A stretch of DNA of 64,000 nucleotides from Nectonema munidae (Eukaryota > Nematomorpha > Nectonematoida > Nectonematidae): the NCBI GenBank assembly GCA_030549495.1, contig JAUIRK010000889.1, positions 808,501 through 872,500 on the forward strand, given 5' to 3'. The position numbers and the translations under genes were made by a program. Positions 1-14,133 of the stretch are shown in pieces; the first letter of the stretch is position 1, and each line of letters opens with the position of its first letter. The notes below the pieces were generated by a model. That model made no database searches, had not been told where the DNA came from, and worked only from the letters and a program-made list of their open reading frames with translations.

Positions 1-95
1 CAGTGTCAAACAAAATTGCGGTTTACGTCTTGAAAATTATCTCCACAAATATTCTCACTAATTTTACATGAAATCTCTATTTTTATACCAAATCA

Positions 96-153
96 TTTAT
101 TTTATTTCTGTAGAATCGTTATATATTGGTTATTTAGTAGAATATAATTTTTT
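96..153 (+). repeat. dispersed direct repeat, copy 1
   Basis: About 55 bp, including the core AATCGTTATATATTGGTTAT, recurs almost unchanged at 5125-5182 in the same orientation. The flanks are unrelated. I see no coding region or transposon ends between the copies. Confidence 0.7.
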
Positions 154-3100
154 TAATATATTTTTGTTTGTAATACTTTCTTCAATCATGTCGACTATGA
201 AATAATTATTTTAAATAAGAAAAACAAGACTCATTATAAAATCTATTGAAGATTAGTATGAGAGAAGGAAGCAACCTGAAAATAAATTGAAAAGGAATGC
301 CTGATCAAAAGAAATAATTTTAAATATCTACCATGTTCTAATGAACTAGGAAGTGGTGTAATGATCTACCTACCTATAGCTTATCAGCTAAGATTACAAT
401 TTCATTTCACTAAGATGGTAGGATATCTGAATATTTTGAATAGGTCAGAGTTATCAAAACTGCTCAGATGCCAATATGTGTGAGAGTTATTCACTATCAA
501 TATCATTTTTAATTTAAATTGAATTCGTCCATCTTTTCCTTTTGCGTAAAAGCAAGCGTCTTTTATGAAGAAAACAATGAACATCACGAATGATTTAATC
601 AGAAAAAAATTTTTGAACTGAGATTGGTTAACAAATATATTCAGGCTGGATATCTATCACCTGAAAAACATGATAAGATCATCAAAAAGATTCTTTAATC
701 AGAATGAGAGCAGAAAAAATTTGTTCAAAATAAATGCTTAATTTTTTTGAATACAGATTGCAGAAAATAAATTTCTAATGAAAAAAGAGCTACCAAGAAA
801 GAATCATCATAGGAAGAATAGTAAAATTACACACTGTATAAAGTATAGAAGAAATGATGTAGAGACTAAGAGCCGATAACGAATTTGTAGCAAAAATGAT
901 GCAAGTCTTATCGAGATACCTAATTTCCTGAAAAATGAAATTGTTGGTTTATTAAATAAATTAAGAAAATAATTGGCACAGAACTACTGCAAGTAGAATT
1001 TATTTTCAAGTTTATATATTTGACATTGATTGACAGGTTAAATCTATTTTTTGAAAAGTTTGATTGATTTTCATAAAAAATGATTATCACGAATAAATTG
1101 GGCATACTTGAAAATGGATATATATGTTAAAGAAACTTTTCATAAAAATAAAAATATAATTTTGACATGGGCTGTCATATTTAAATAATTTTTGACAAAT
1201 TAGATTTATTTTCATAATAAATGTAAAAACTTTTTATAATTATTTAAATAAAAAGTTCATTTTTGGGATGAGGTGTCTAAATCAATTTTTTACAGGTTTG
1301 ATTGCTTTTAATAAAAAATAAATATCACCACTGAATGCAGCATAGTTAAAATATATTTATATATATATATATCACATTAAAAATATTTATAAAAACTTAT
1401 TATCTGAGAAAAAGAATGGGCATTTTACGCCCCCCCCCCTTCCCAGCACTTGAGCATACAAATTTAGCCCAGCACTACTAGGGTTAAGAATGACGTAATT
1501 ATCAAAATTGAAAATTAAAAAAAAATCTTGCTAAAAATACTTTTTATTTTTCAAACATTTTTTTAATTTTAAGAAAATTATAAAAGAGGATCTAAATTAA
1601 AACTAATTCCCACATTAATAATTCATAAATACTAATTAAAATGGTTACAAACCAAATAAAGCATTTCTTATAATATATTTATCGATGCCAATTGAAAAAA
1701 AAATAATTTAAAATAATTAATACGTCTTTCCATATGGGGTTAAATATTTTTTTCTTAAAGAAATTTCCAAAAAAAAAAGTTTTTATATTTATAAATTTTA
1801 ATTGACCATTTCTAGAGTGTAAATTGGATATCTTTTTTGGCGATATTCCGAACATAACATGCACTACAATTTCGTTGTAGAGAAGTAAAATAAATGAAAT
1901 GTTCGGTTGTGTAGAAATTTTTTATGGCTTCGATCTCAAGACCATGTTTTACAAGTTAAAATCTACGCTTAACTTGAACTAAATGAACTCTTTTAGTATT
2001 GCATATATATGGTTGTTAATTATTTTTTCTATTTTCTGAATTATACAATTTAAATAAATTTGATTATGTAAGAAAAAAAAATTTTAATTAATTTTTAATA
2101 TTAATAAAATTTTTATTCCAAAACATCTTTTTCTACATCAAACTTTCCAAAATTTTATTCCGCTTCACCGTTCCAAAGTTATTGGACATCACGTTTCGTT
2201 TCTTTTAGTATTGACCTTATACTTTTCACTGAAAATGCTTTGCACATTCACTTATATATTGAGTGTGATATAAAAATGAAAATTTTTCAAAATCTGTAAA
2301 AGAACACGACAAACTTTACTCATATACTTTACTGTTAATATTAATGATGCCTTTTAGCTCTTTTGACAGATTTTCCATGATAAAATATGCTAATTTCGAC
2401 AAGAAATTTGGCGATAATTAATTACTGTCTAATTTTACATATTTTTATCACACAACTACACAAATTTATATACGCAGATGCATTCATGATTTAAAAGTGT
2501 GCATGCAAAGAGGTTAGCTGTGTGTATCAACTTGGAGAGTTTATCAATCAAGGAGGGAAAGAGCGAATTGACAAATAGCTTCACAATAGGGTGATATTTT
2601 TGTCCTTTGAAAAGTGTAAGAATTGTGCCTACTCATGTAGAATACCAACTTTGATAAATACTTCTCACTCATAAGTACGCCATTTTCCATGATACCACGC
2701 TACTATGGAGAGAGGTATATATATTCAAAATACGAATACGACTCTGATAAATATTTATACTGATATTGTTTCATGCAATAATAACACAAAACTTAAAAAA
2801 GGAAAAATAACAAAGAGCTTACAAAAATAAAATATTAAAATTTTTCAAATTTTGTGATTTGGTATGTCAGAAAAGCCAGTCACGTATCAAAGAACTTGAA
2901 CTAGAAAGCTCCCAATAATCGGAGACATGGGAAGAGAGGTTCTAGCAGTGTCAAAAAATGTTAACAATTCGATTACAGAACTTTAAGAACCAAAAAGGAA
3001 GACGAAATGTTTATATGTACATTAGTGTTTCTGAATTTTTGTCTATATTGTTTTCCCGGGATTTTTCGGAAATTTACTTGGAAGAATACTAGTTTCCGGG

Positions 3101-5124
3101 ATTCAATTATTTTTTAATCTTGTTTCAAAAAATTTAGGAAGAAAAATGAGAGATTGAGGAATTAAAAAGTAAATTTCCAATAAAAAATTATATGAATATA
3201 AAATATTTTAAAATTGGTATTTATACCGTATATGATTGAAGCTAACCAAAAATTAGGAAAGAAATTTTGATAGCTCAAATGAGGAGACAAGGATTTTTGA
3301 TTGTGCCATATTTTAGAAATATATATTTTTGATCGAAAGAAAATTAATTTAGATAAATATTATCAAAGTTTCTTTATTGATAACTGATGCCCTTATAGAT
3401 GATATAATTATACATAAAGAAAGCATTATAAAATGTACAAAAACATTCATATAGTTTAAAATGTATTTTTAACGATTTTCAAATAATCAAATGAAAAATT
3501 GAAATATCCATTGAAGCAAATATATTGCCATGAGCAAAAATTATAAAAAAATAGTATGGGATGCTGGGAAGCATAGATCTCTGTAAAACATGAAAAAACT
3601 CTAGAAGACATAGACACGTTTTTTTAGTTTTCATATTTCATTCGTCTATGTTATTCTATTTTCATATTTTAATTATTCGTATTTAATTCACATTTCTTCT
3701 TCTTTTTGATCTCTAAAATTAGGTATTCGTATTAATATATTTTTATCCAAAACTTTTCATATATTTAGAAAAAGTTCTGATCTCCCCCCCCCCTGTCGTA
3801 TTGTCGGCCATTGATAAACATAAAATTGCAAAATTTATATTCTTAAGATTCAATCCTACATTTTAAATCAAGTCACTGAGAAAAATCATTAGGTAATTTA
3901 ATAGAAAACCGTATAACTTTATTTTACTATCCTTATTTAACATTATTACACCAAAAAAAGTTAATTACTAATTTGAAATTTTTAATAATAAATGAATGAA
4001 ATTTACTATTTTTATTTCTTAATAAGTTACTATTGAAAAAGAGTACATTTATTACAAGAGAGTTATTAAATTTAGATTCACTAGTTATGTAGTCTTTCAG
4101 AAAAGATTGAAAAGAGTTCCAGGAAAATTTACCTTCTAAAAATTGACAGACAAACGCTTTCAATGATTAAGAAATGAAAAAATTTCTTCAAAGTTCTTAG
4201 TGATATTTTCAGAAAACATGACTTTTCACGATATTTGCACAGCTACAAATTATCTTGTTATCAAAGTTAAAAGGCTGTTATATTGCATCTATATTTTAAG
4301 TCAAATTCCCTTCTATAGGGATTTACACAAAAACTATTTTTTCCAATTCTAATTAATAAGTTCTCTTATAAGAATAGCAGTTATGTTATAGGCACCATGG
4401 AAAGATTATCCATGGAAAAATTATCCATTTTTTCATATGCATAACAATATTAAATATTTTTTCTCAACTTAGCCCACATTTTGTAACGAGAATGGCGGAA
4501 GTAGCGATGCTCCTCTCTTCTTGGCTTAGTCTCTTGAGATTGGTATCGAAATAGGGTGATTTTTCCACAATTAGAGCCCTAAATTCGTCTACTTTATTCT
4601 ATCCATGTCCGCCCATAACCTCTATACTCCCATACTCGCTCTATTTTTTTTTATATATTTTCTAACCCGCCGGTACCTGCCCTTATTTGTGCATAAGAAG
4701 GTAACTTAGCGCCCTTTCTTTGATATTTTTGTTTTTTTTAATATAAATTAACAATTTTCTTTATTTTAAAGCTTTAACATTTTATTCATTATTCACTACA
4801 ATTAAATATTTTAGTATTTAAAATATTCAATGAAACTTGATCTATTATCTGTTAATAGAAATCGGGACAAAACACTTGATAATAAAAAGTGGTTATATTT
4901 CTTGTAACAAAAATAAAGTTTTATTTTGTTGCTTAGTGGATCTAAATAAAGCGTCACATATGTTGGAAGTTATTCTGCAATTTGCATAGATATATAAAGT
5001 TAAAATTACATAAAATTTCGCAAAATTCAGCCATACATTTTTCTCGTGTCTTTTGTTATTTTTTAAATCTGGACCCGCCCATAGACAAGCCGGGATATTG
5101 GTAACTTACGCGATTAAAATTTAA

Positions 5125-5182
5125 AATATTTTATTTCTGCACAATCGTTATATATTGGTTATTTAGTAGAATATAATTTTTT
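5125..5182 (+). repeat. dispersed direct repeat, copy 2
   Basis: Second copy of the repeat at 96-153, with a two-base difference just before the shared AATCGTTATATATTGG core. The two copies are about 5.03 kb apart. Confidence 0.7.
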
Positions 5183-6147
5183 AAGCACTCATCTATTAAG
5201 TAATTTGATTGTTAAAAAATCTTAAGATAGGGAAGTCATTTGCTTTAGGAGATGAAATTTTTAACAATTAAATATTTGAAAAAAATGAACATTTCAAAAA
5301 ATGGTAACACTTTTTTTAATAAGAAGAATAACATTCTTAGAATTTCTTTAAAAATTCATTCAAAATATACGTGTATAAAACCCTAAGTTATATGCAATAA
5401 TTTTAAGATAATCTATTTACCTTTCTTAGTGGTATGTTAGCACAATTTAATTGATTCTTATTATATAAAATGAAATCCTTTTTTTAAAAAGTTAATTATA
5501 CATATAAATTTTGTTTCATAAGCTATAAATTTTATAACTTAATAAATAGTAAAAACATAGAAAAATAGAAGGATAAATGAACTGAGATTAATTTATAGGT
5601 CTGAATAATGATGTAAAATTTAAATTATTCCGTGTACAATAGTATCAGATTTAATTACTAATTAATATTTCGCTTAAGATATTGTATAATTATAGGTATA
5701 ATTTATTAGTTTCAGAGAGGTAGACACCTTTAATTGTCAAGGGGTAAAAAATTTAACAGGAATCAGGGAGGGGATATTTATATGAATTATCCGCTTTTAA
5801 ATCTTAAATATATGTGGCAAATACTGTAAATATTAATAAAATTAAAATTCAAGATGAACTTCTCTAATTCAAGTACATTCCGATTAAATATTATTTATAA
5901 CATAACATAAATTTATTAAGCCAAAAAATAAGCTAATGAAAAGCTTGTTATAGGATCGCATCAATACAGAAAAAACAATCATGTTAAAATGTATTCAGCT
6001 ATTTAAATATAAAAAACCTCATCTCTCCAGTAGGAATCAAGGCTATTTTTGAAAACGTTGTGTGATGGTGCATCCACAATGTCTTCAGGTAGTTTGTTTC
6101 AGTTATTTATGATTCTATTCGAAAAGGAAGATCTTAAATATTATTTA

Positions 6148-6280
6148 TTAACCCGTTAACGACCAGAATAATCAGACGATATCTAATGTAAAGCAGAAGA
6201 TTTGTATTAAAGAGCTTTGATAAACGCAGACGATTTTATTTTTGTAAAGTCGAATATAGTCGACTCTGCGCGCTAACGGG
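6148..6280 (-). mobile_element. TTAA miniature element, subfamily A, copy A1
   Basis: Starts TTAACCCGTTAACGACCA and carries CAGACGAT, AAAGCAGAAGA and ACGCAGACGATTTTAT. It is the reverse complement of the copy at 20358-20481. The other end (GCTAACGGG) is worn. Inferred to be a non-autonomous TTAA-targeting (piggyBac-type) element. Confidence 0.75.
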
Positions 6281-8309
6281 AGCTAAAATACTAATTTTAA
6301 ATATCAAAACTATTTTTTAGGAAATCCTAACCCCTTGTCTGAATAAACAGGCTGTGTTGGTGATCTCTTTTCTAAATCAGTGTTTAGTTGTTAACTTTTG
6401 TTCTCAAGTCTGTTATATTATTTTTTTCAAATTGAGTCAAAATGGAATGAGATTATAATTGCAAATAAAATTTTCGAAAACTTAAAAGAAATAAATTTTA
6501 CAAATTTCTTGTATCTTGTAATTTGAGTCTAAAGAAAATAAAATTATTGAGAAGGGGAAGATTCCAATTTTTTGATAAGGCAGACTTTAGTGATCTTGCA
6601 AAGCATACATTTTTTATTTGAGGTCACTTTCTTTCAACATAGTGAAACGGTGTTTTCGACTTTTAGAGTGTCCGAATTATTTCACTAGTCTTTTTGACGC
6701 TATATTTTAATTCAGAAATTAATAGTATAGTAAGAAATTTTTATTGATATTAATAAATTAGTTATTCAAATGTATTTTTAATAGGTATATCTCTTAAAAT
6801 ATTTTTTTCACTCTTTGTCTTATACTTATTTGTGTTAAGTTTATGTTGTAAGTTAAATAATTATAGGTTGCTTTACATGTTGCTACTAAATTTCTTAGTT
6901 CATCTTTCTTTTAATTCATTTACAAATTATGAGAGTTTAGTTGAGAGATGTCCACCTTTTTTTCTCATTGGCCATTTTTTAATTTTAATTACCAATACTG
7001 GGCCGCAAGTAGTGACCTTAATTTTTAAAAAGTCTAAGACGAAAGATTAATAAACAAGTTAAAATGCGAAATTTTGTTCAGAGTAGGTAGAAGGATGCAA
7101 AATATTGTGTGCGTTGAAGCTAACCTTAAACTTAAACTCATGCGTCTTTTATATATTTTTCAATATGATACATAAATTTCACTCTTGCCCTCTACTCACT
7201 ACTGGTATACTAGATCTGCTTTTTAACATATTAAATAACTAAATTTTTATAGACAATGCTTTAAAATGACTGAATGTGGCCCATTGTTTGATTTATTATT
7301 GAAATAATGTCAGTAATATTCAGTTTATTTACTTAATCTGCCGTGTTAGCTGTTTTTACTGGATTTTAGGAAAATCAGGTAACATTTTCAGTTAATATTG
7401 GAAGAGGTAGATTATAGTAAGTAATTAAATTAGTAAAAAAATTAGATACACCAAAAAATCTAAAAATGAAACAGTATGTTTTACCAATTTAAAAGTGTGA
7501 CCTTAATTAAGCACAATTGTTAATTAAAATTTTGACTTTTGCTAAATAAATTATTAATAAAGTAAGTATTTCTAAATAAACTTGAATGATACAAAACTAT
7601 AGTTATACATACAAAACATGAGTGCACAGTGATTACATAATGTATTAATGATTATAATTTAAGTGAATGGAATCAAAGCTGTTTGAATTTTAAAAAAAAA
7701 GTAGAAGATTAACTCGAAATATAGAAAATCAAAATAGGACACATTAAAATTACCATAACAAAAAGACACACAACAATAATAAAAAAATATATATATAAAA
7801 AAAAAGAAAACTGTGCAATCCAAAAGCTTAAATGATATTGCACAAAGAAAAAAAATAATACAAATGTTAGATAATTCATAATATTCATATTAGGATTAGA
7901 AGATTTTATAGTTGCAAAAAAAGCATTCGTTCACTAATAATAATATACACAAAATTTCACAATAAGCAGTTGGAAACATCACGAATCCAATTGGATTGAA
8001 AATTTACAAGAAAACCAGTTACTTAGAGAGCATTTAACTTTATAATTTCAATGTATCTTTCTTTGATTTTTTTTCTTGAATCCGCTAAACTTAGGTAATT
8101 GACTAGATACAAATTATTATTGTTCCAAGACTCAACCAATTTAAATTTGATAATATTTCAATCTTTTATAAATCGGGAGAATGGTTTTCAATTTATTTTG
8201 TACATCTATATTCGTAGATAAAAAAATAGTTAAGATAACTAGAAAATAGTATAGTAACTATAACTTTCCTCAAAATTTCTTCAGCTCAGATATACTACTT
8301 TTAATTTAT

Positions 8310-8331
8310 AATTAATTAATTAATTAATTAA
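8310..8331. repeat. (AATT)n microsatellite
   Basis: Tandem ATTA/TTAA units directly border the GC-richer patch that follows. Confidence 0.8.
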
Positions 8332-8334
8332 GTT

Positions 8335-8700
8335 GTTTTGTGACGTTCGCACCCATCCTTTCGGATATCGTGGCCCGCCCGGAATGCTGAGTCCAAGTCT
8401 AACTGGACTTTCCATCCCACTAAACACCAATCGGCCCTTGTTACAAAAGAATAGCTCTATTATATATAGTATTTTACAAGAATTTATGTGACAATATATA
8501 AATACAACTGAGAGAACGATACAATCCTAACGCGAACGCTCCCAATTTGGGAAACAAACTTATTGTCTAGTGATAGCTTGATTACTAACCACGTAGAATC
8601 GCGTCGCTAGAGCACTACCTAACCGTAAAAACCTTTGAATTCTTCAGAGGAAGAAAACCAGGGTAAAAAACCGGCACAACGGAATGTATCTTGTTCCTAA
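8335..8700. other. GC-richer unassigned patch
   Basis: This patch differs clearly in composition from its neighbours (for example GTGGCCCGCCCGGAATGCTG and ACCGGCACAACGG). It has no long open frame and no tRNA-like fold that I could find. A worn repeat is likely, but I do not recognise its family. Confidence 0.3.
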
Positions 8701-11397
8701 ATAAAAGAATATGATTATAAAAGTTATATGCTACAAAAATAGAAGCGTTTGAAGGCATTTAATTTATAATAAAAAGTTAAATAAAGTTATTAAAATCACA
8801 TTTTTAAAAATAAACTAAAAAATTGAAAAAATTTATCTGACAAATTATGTAACATATAACTGTTTTTTAAAATTTAAGTTTTTCAAGGTTTTGTCGTAAG
8901 GATATCGCTAAAAAACAACCTGGAAAATATATAGTCAAAAGACATTATTTAAAAGTATATATTTTTACATTTAACGCCATCTAAATGTCTCTTTGTGTAC
9001 TTCATATGAGGCCTTCTCTGTATCTTCATGAGTGAATAATGTGTTTGCCATAATTTCACATCATCTAACATTGAAGAAAATAAGTAATACTCTGTTCAGT
9101 GCAGTGATTCTCAACATTTTTTAGTAATGTCATCTTTTACTAATTCAAACAATTACGATTATTTCATTTTTTTCTCAGACTATTATCAAATATAAATTTT
9201 TTCACAATGAAAAAATTGTTTTTAATTAGAACAATATTTGTAGAATTCATAAAAGTCATTTTGTTTGAGACGCCCTTTTTTTAATTTTTTTCTTTTTATT
9301 TTTATAACAATTTTTGGTTCAAACTTTAAGAATGATTGCTATCAATATTTTTTAAATTACTAAATCACAATTTTTACAAATAAATATAAAAGATTTTTAC
9401 AAATAAAATTATTTTAGACAATGTTAAAGATTTTTTCATTAAGCTTTTAAAGAACATTAAGCTTATTAATTTTAGAAATGCCTGTTAAGTAATTTTTTGT
9501 ATGTTAATATTATAGGCAATCAAAAAGAAGATAATTCATAAGAAAATGAATTATGCATGGAAAAAGCAGGACAAATTTTAGCATAAAGAAATTAATCATG
9601 CTTGTAAATATCCTTAAAGCATCTTAATTTACCGACATCTATTTAAGCTGTGCTAATCCCGCACTTAAGCGATAACTTACTGGTCATTGATTCAACCTCC
9701 ACTGCTCAATAATACGCATATGGATTAAATCAAGATCATTATAAAGCGTCGTAGAGTCTCTTCAAACCAGATAAATGCGATTGCTAAGGTGGTATAAACA
9801 CGCGCCTGTCACTACACTCAACACCTCATACAAAATGACTTCAAAGACACAAAGAGACAAAGAGTGAAGAATATGAATTCATATTATAGTATTATTATCT
9901 CATAGTGCATCAATCACTTTGAAATGCTGACGTACACTGTGATAACCGGCCTTTGAATGTGTCAATCAAAAAATTAACGAATAAATCACTTTAAAAATGT
10001 ACAGCTCACAGCTTAAATATGTAGTCTTTGTTTGGTTGGACATGGTGGTCTGCACATTGATGCGTCAGGCACGATTTTCTTTGGCTAATCAACTTGATCC
10101 TTCAAAACACTCTTAGTATTCTACGTTTTCCTACGTCACCCACATGCACGGCCTCATTTCGAAAAAAGAAATGAGTGAGTTTATCATATCTACTTTTGTT
10201 ACACTATACTAATTATAATAATTTTTATTTATTTTTGATTTAATAGAATCTAATAATCACATTTATATTAAAGTGGCCTTGTCTGTATTCAGAATAGGTA
10301 TTATTGGGAGGGGGAGTCTAAATTTGATTAGTCTAAACCCATTTAGTACCAATGTTCCAAAAGTGACATTATTTTTTATGTTTTTAATATTTATAAAAAA
10401 AAATTACTAAAAGAAACTCAAATTGGTATTACGACTTATGGGCGGATCTAGAAATAAATTAATCGTAGGATAACATTTATCTAAAATGAACTTTTAATCA
10501 ACGCCAATCAATATATTTTTAAGTTTAGTTAATTTTTGACAAAATACACCAACAGCGCTTGATCGGCTTAGGAAAATTTCTATCTCCTTTGCATAAATTG
10601 TTAATATGAGTCTACGATCCATCTGAAGTGACGAGGAGGAAAAGAATATTTTTTTTTAGATACAATAGAACTGTACTTTACATATTTGGGACCCCGGCCT
10701 GAAGAGATCACTTTTTGCTATAAATATGGTGCTTAATATATCTACCCTTTGAAGTTAGCGCATATATTCCATCTATACTCATTATATATGATTTTGTCTA
10801 GCAGAAATGTTAACATTATATAGTCTTCTTAAGTTTAACATAGTAACCAACAGGGATAAAATGGATATGTTGTTGTGAAGCAAAACAAACGGTCTTGAGA
10901 CAGAAAAATCAATCAACAAATAACGTTTATCAAGATAAAAAAAAGATTTTGAAGTTTTCTTAAAAAGTTTGTAACGTGAAAATCTTTTCTGACATGCTCG
11001 ATACTTTAAATTGTTTACACATGTGGCCAACAATATTCAATTTTTCAATTTGATGCAAACAACCGAACTTTTTTTTAGTAAGTTTTATATCATTCACTAG
11101 GTGATCAAACTCTTTTTAGCCTAGAAAATGAAGCGTACATCTTTTTTCCGTTCCAGACATCATAGTGGTCCGAAATATCAATATCAGATGTAGATCTCTA
11201 TGTTGAACACACTGAAATTGACAACTGATCGCCGATCTAAATTTATTTTGTGGTTACTTATGCTTGTAAAGTTGAATTACCAAAACCACAGATTACATGA
11301 GGAACCGACATCTTATCCTGGTCTAGGATTTACACATCAAAATATTCTTCATATGCGATTCAATATTTTATCCCATTTAACATGTATTTTGCTTACT

Positions 11398-11514
11398 TTA
11401 ACCCATTTACGCCAATGTTCCTATTTTGGAAAAAAAGTAATTTATTTTCTGCTTTTTTGACTTGTAAATCCGCTTTTTTTGGATATCTTCTCTTTGCGGC
11501 CTTAACTGGGTTAA
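11398..11514 (+). mobile_element. TTAA miniature element, subfamily B, copy B4 (diverged)
   Basis: Begins TTAACCCATTTACG and ends AACTGGGTTAA. It contains CAATGTTCCTATTTTGGAA as in the other B copies, but its internal CGTCTGC motifs are mostly mutated, so it looks older. The small open frames overlapping it are incidental. Confidence 0.7.
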
Positions 11515-13524
11515 GCCAATATATTCCATACAAAAATAGCCAGTTTATAGCTTATAGCAATAAAAAAACCTTGAACAAAAAAAAAATTTTAAGATTATAA
11601 AAAATGGAAACATAGGTGAACGTTCGAAAAAATACAAAGTTTGCTCAAAAATTAGATTAATCAAAAATGATGAAAAATATCTATGTTACAAAAAAACAAA
11701 TACTACCATCGTATTCAGTTGACTTCACTTACGCAAGAAAGTGACAAAAATAGATTGAAAAGGAATGAAGGAAACGTCTTATACTAAAAAGAAAATGTAG
11801 TCATTTTGACATCAGAAATATTAAGATGTATGCCCAAATTTATATTCATTAAGATAAAATTTCGATATACTGAAATTTATTATAATGCCAAAATTTATAA
11901 AATTCGCTTTTTTTGAAATTTATTAACAAAATTTATTTTGGAATAAAATGAAAAAAAATTAATTTTTTTACTTACAATTATTTAGAATTATTTTCCTCAC
12001 AAAAGCACAACTGTGTTTAATAGAAACTTTTTTATTGAATAGTAAATTTTTTTGAATTTCAAAATCATAAAGAGTATGATTACTACACCATAAAAACTAA
12101 GCTCGTTTGATTGTGTACTTCCCAAAATGTATTGATTCAAAATTGCGAAATTATTCGTCTTTCAATCCTTTTTAAAATTATGTAAATCTAAGGGAGTTTT
12201 CTGGAAGATATTTAATAAAAGGTTCTTTATCTCAATGTTGAAAGTTGAACAAACTAATCAAATTTTGTTATAATGACATTGTTAGTAGGCTTTAGTGTCT
12301 AAACTCACATTTTGATATTTTGTAAAACATTTGATTTCCTCTAACAAAATTGGATGAACTTTTGTTAACAATTATGAAAAAAAAAATTTTTCTTTACTTT
12401 TTATAAAAAAAATTGTCCCAGTCATCAATATTTTTCTATATATTATAAATATAAATAATATATGACTTAATCCAGTAAATAGCAAACAACGCAGACGACA
12501 TTTTTGAATTTCTATTGTTTCAGTTAAAAACTCAGCATAATCTGCTGTCCATTTTTGGATCATTGGTATTAAACGGGCATTTTATCCCAGAAAACCCATA
12601 TGAGATTAAGTGTACCTTAACAGGTTTGAGAAACAGAATTTTGAGTACTAATAACAGACGATTTTCATTTCTGGTGATATTGATTGAGGAAATTAGATAA
12701 ATAGTGTAAGGCTTTATAATACAATCTTGTCAAATTCTAAGATTAAAAATAAAAAAAGTTATATCATTGTACAAATGTGTCCTATTTTGTCAATTTCTCA
12801 AATAAGAAAAAATGCTTACCACTTTTATAATCAATCGGATATCAGCTTAACATTATATAAAATCGTCTGCTTTAAATTATATAAAAACTGATTCCCAAAG
12901 ATGAGAGGACGATTAAGTTTCAAAAAGATTTAAATTTCAAAAAATTATGCTTCTTACTGAAGCTATAAATATTATAATAATTTTAATATTTATTGAACAA
13001 AAACACGTATACACACGTTTGATTGAAGGGAGTGTTTGAAAATTAACGTGACACAAAATCATTTTGATCAGTCGTCAACAAGGATTTGGTAATGGAGTTC
13101 TAAACTTAAGTAACAAAATAAATGCATTTGCTAACCTCATAATACAGCTTTTGAAACACATTATAACAAAAGTATCTAACTTTTCACCGAATTATTTGAA
13201 TCTTAATTTTTTAAACAATTTAAAAATAATGCGATGTAATTCAATTTTTTAGACTATTTAGAATGAAAAATATTTAAAATTGTCTTTTTCTTCATTTATT
13301 AAACCTTCAAAAAGTCGAGAAAAAAAAACTATTTTCAAAAATTTTGTTAAGAATGTACACTTTTATGGGGCGCATAATATAATAGATATAAGCAATATTA
13401 GAAATATGCTAGGTAAAAATTAAGAAAAAAACGATATATTTTTCTTAATAGTTAAGTAGTTTTATTGATCCAAATTAATTTAGCCCTTTCAGGTATTGGT
13501 TTTCCAAATTTAAAAAAAAGGAAA
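11515..13524. other. gene-free AT-rich stretch with repeat remnants
   Basis: No gene is supported. Two worn pieces carry the motif of the TTAA miniatures: about 12468-12581 (starts TTAATCCAG, has ACGCAGACGAC, ends AAACGGG) and about 12850-12925 (AAATCGTCTGC, AGGACGATTAA). Confidence 0.5.
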
Positions 13525-13640
13525 TGTTTTCAAATTCAAGTAAAATATTTTCAAGTTCAAGTAAAATGTTTTTAAATTCAAGTGAAACGTTTTCAAGTTC
13601 AAGTGAAATGTTTTCAAATTTAAGTAACATTTTCAAGTTT
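13525..13640 (+). repeat. 21-bp minisatellite, about five units
   Basis: The unit is close to GTTTTCAAATTCAAGTGAAAT, repeated about five times with small changes. The inverse complement of the same unit recurs at 13869-13931, so the two arrays could form a hairpin. Confidence 0.8.
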
Positions 13641-13868
13641 TAAGAGTATGTTATCTTTAGATTCGATTTGAAAATTTTTTAAGATCAGTAGTAACTATTT
13701 TTACAAAAATTAATTTTTAGTTAGCATATTTAATTTTTTTTAGAACTCTAAAAATTTGTAAAAGATGTGTAATTCAATATATACCTTCTCTCAAAAAAAA
13801 AATCAAATATTTTCAAACTCAATAAAAAATTAGTTTTCAAATTGAACCTAAAAATAAAAATAATTAAG

Positions 13869-13931
13869 ACTTGAAAACATTTCACTTGAATTTGAAAACG
13901 TTTCACTTGAACTTGAAAACATTTCACTTAA
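13869..13931 (-). repeat. inverted partner of the 21-bp minisatellite
   Basis: Three units of ACTTGAAAACATTTCACTTGA, the reverse complement of the array at 13525-13640. The minus-strand frame through it reads as a Ser/Phe heptapeptide repeat (SSETFSN, SSEMFSS), which follows from the 21-bp period and does not show coding. Confidence 0.8.
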
Positions 13932-13945
13932 GAAAAGATATTTTA

Positions 13946-14133
13946 CTTTGGTAAAATTAACTGTGAATGTAGTAAAACTGAATGCTTCGTTTTTTACTAT
14001 TAAAGTAGTAGTGCTATTAAAATTAATTTTTTTCAGCATAGTAAAATTAATTATAATTGTAGTAAAATTGAATGTTGCTACATTATTTTACTATTCAAGT
14101 AGTGATATACTCAACTTATTTTTTTCAGTATAC
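13946..14133 (+). repeat. about 93-bp tandem duplication, diverged
   Basis: Two consecutive units share the order GTAAAATTAA, TGTAGTAAAA, TGAATG, a TTTACTAT core, AAGTAGT and TTTTTTTCAG. The units are clearly related but diverged. Confidence 0.65.

Larger units (their letters stand above)
1..6147. other. gene-free AT-rich stretch
   Basis: I see no convincing exon on either strand. The open frames are short, low-complexity and rich in Phe, Lys, Asn and Ile. The stretch has poly-C runs near 1431 and 3783. A less AT-rich patch at about 4480-4720 starts with a 20-codon frame (MAEVAMLL...) followed by a stop, which is too short to call. A 55-bp sequence near the left edge recurs near 5125. Confidence 0.6.
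6281..11397. other. gene-free stretch with two GC-richer patches
   Basis: No gene is supported. GC-richer islands lie at about 8335-8700 and 9640-9870. The second has a short frame, MTSKTQRDKE then stop, at about 9834. A fragment resembling the end of a TTAA miniature (ACCCATTTAGTACCAATGTT) is near 10338. Confidence 0.5.

Noticed and set aside
96-5182. The 55-bp direct repeats as LTRs of a retroelement
   Set aside because: They are too short, lack TG...CA ends and matching target duplications, and nothing between them resembles gag, pol or a primer site.
13525-13931. CRISPR-like array
   Set aside because: The units are contiguous with no spacers, and the window is animal DNA; it is a minisatellite.
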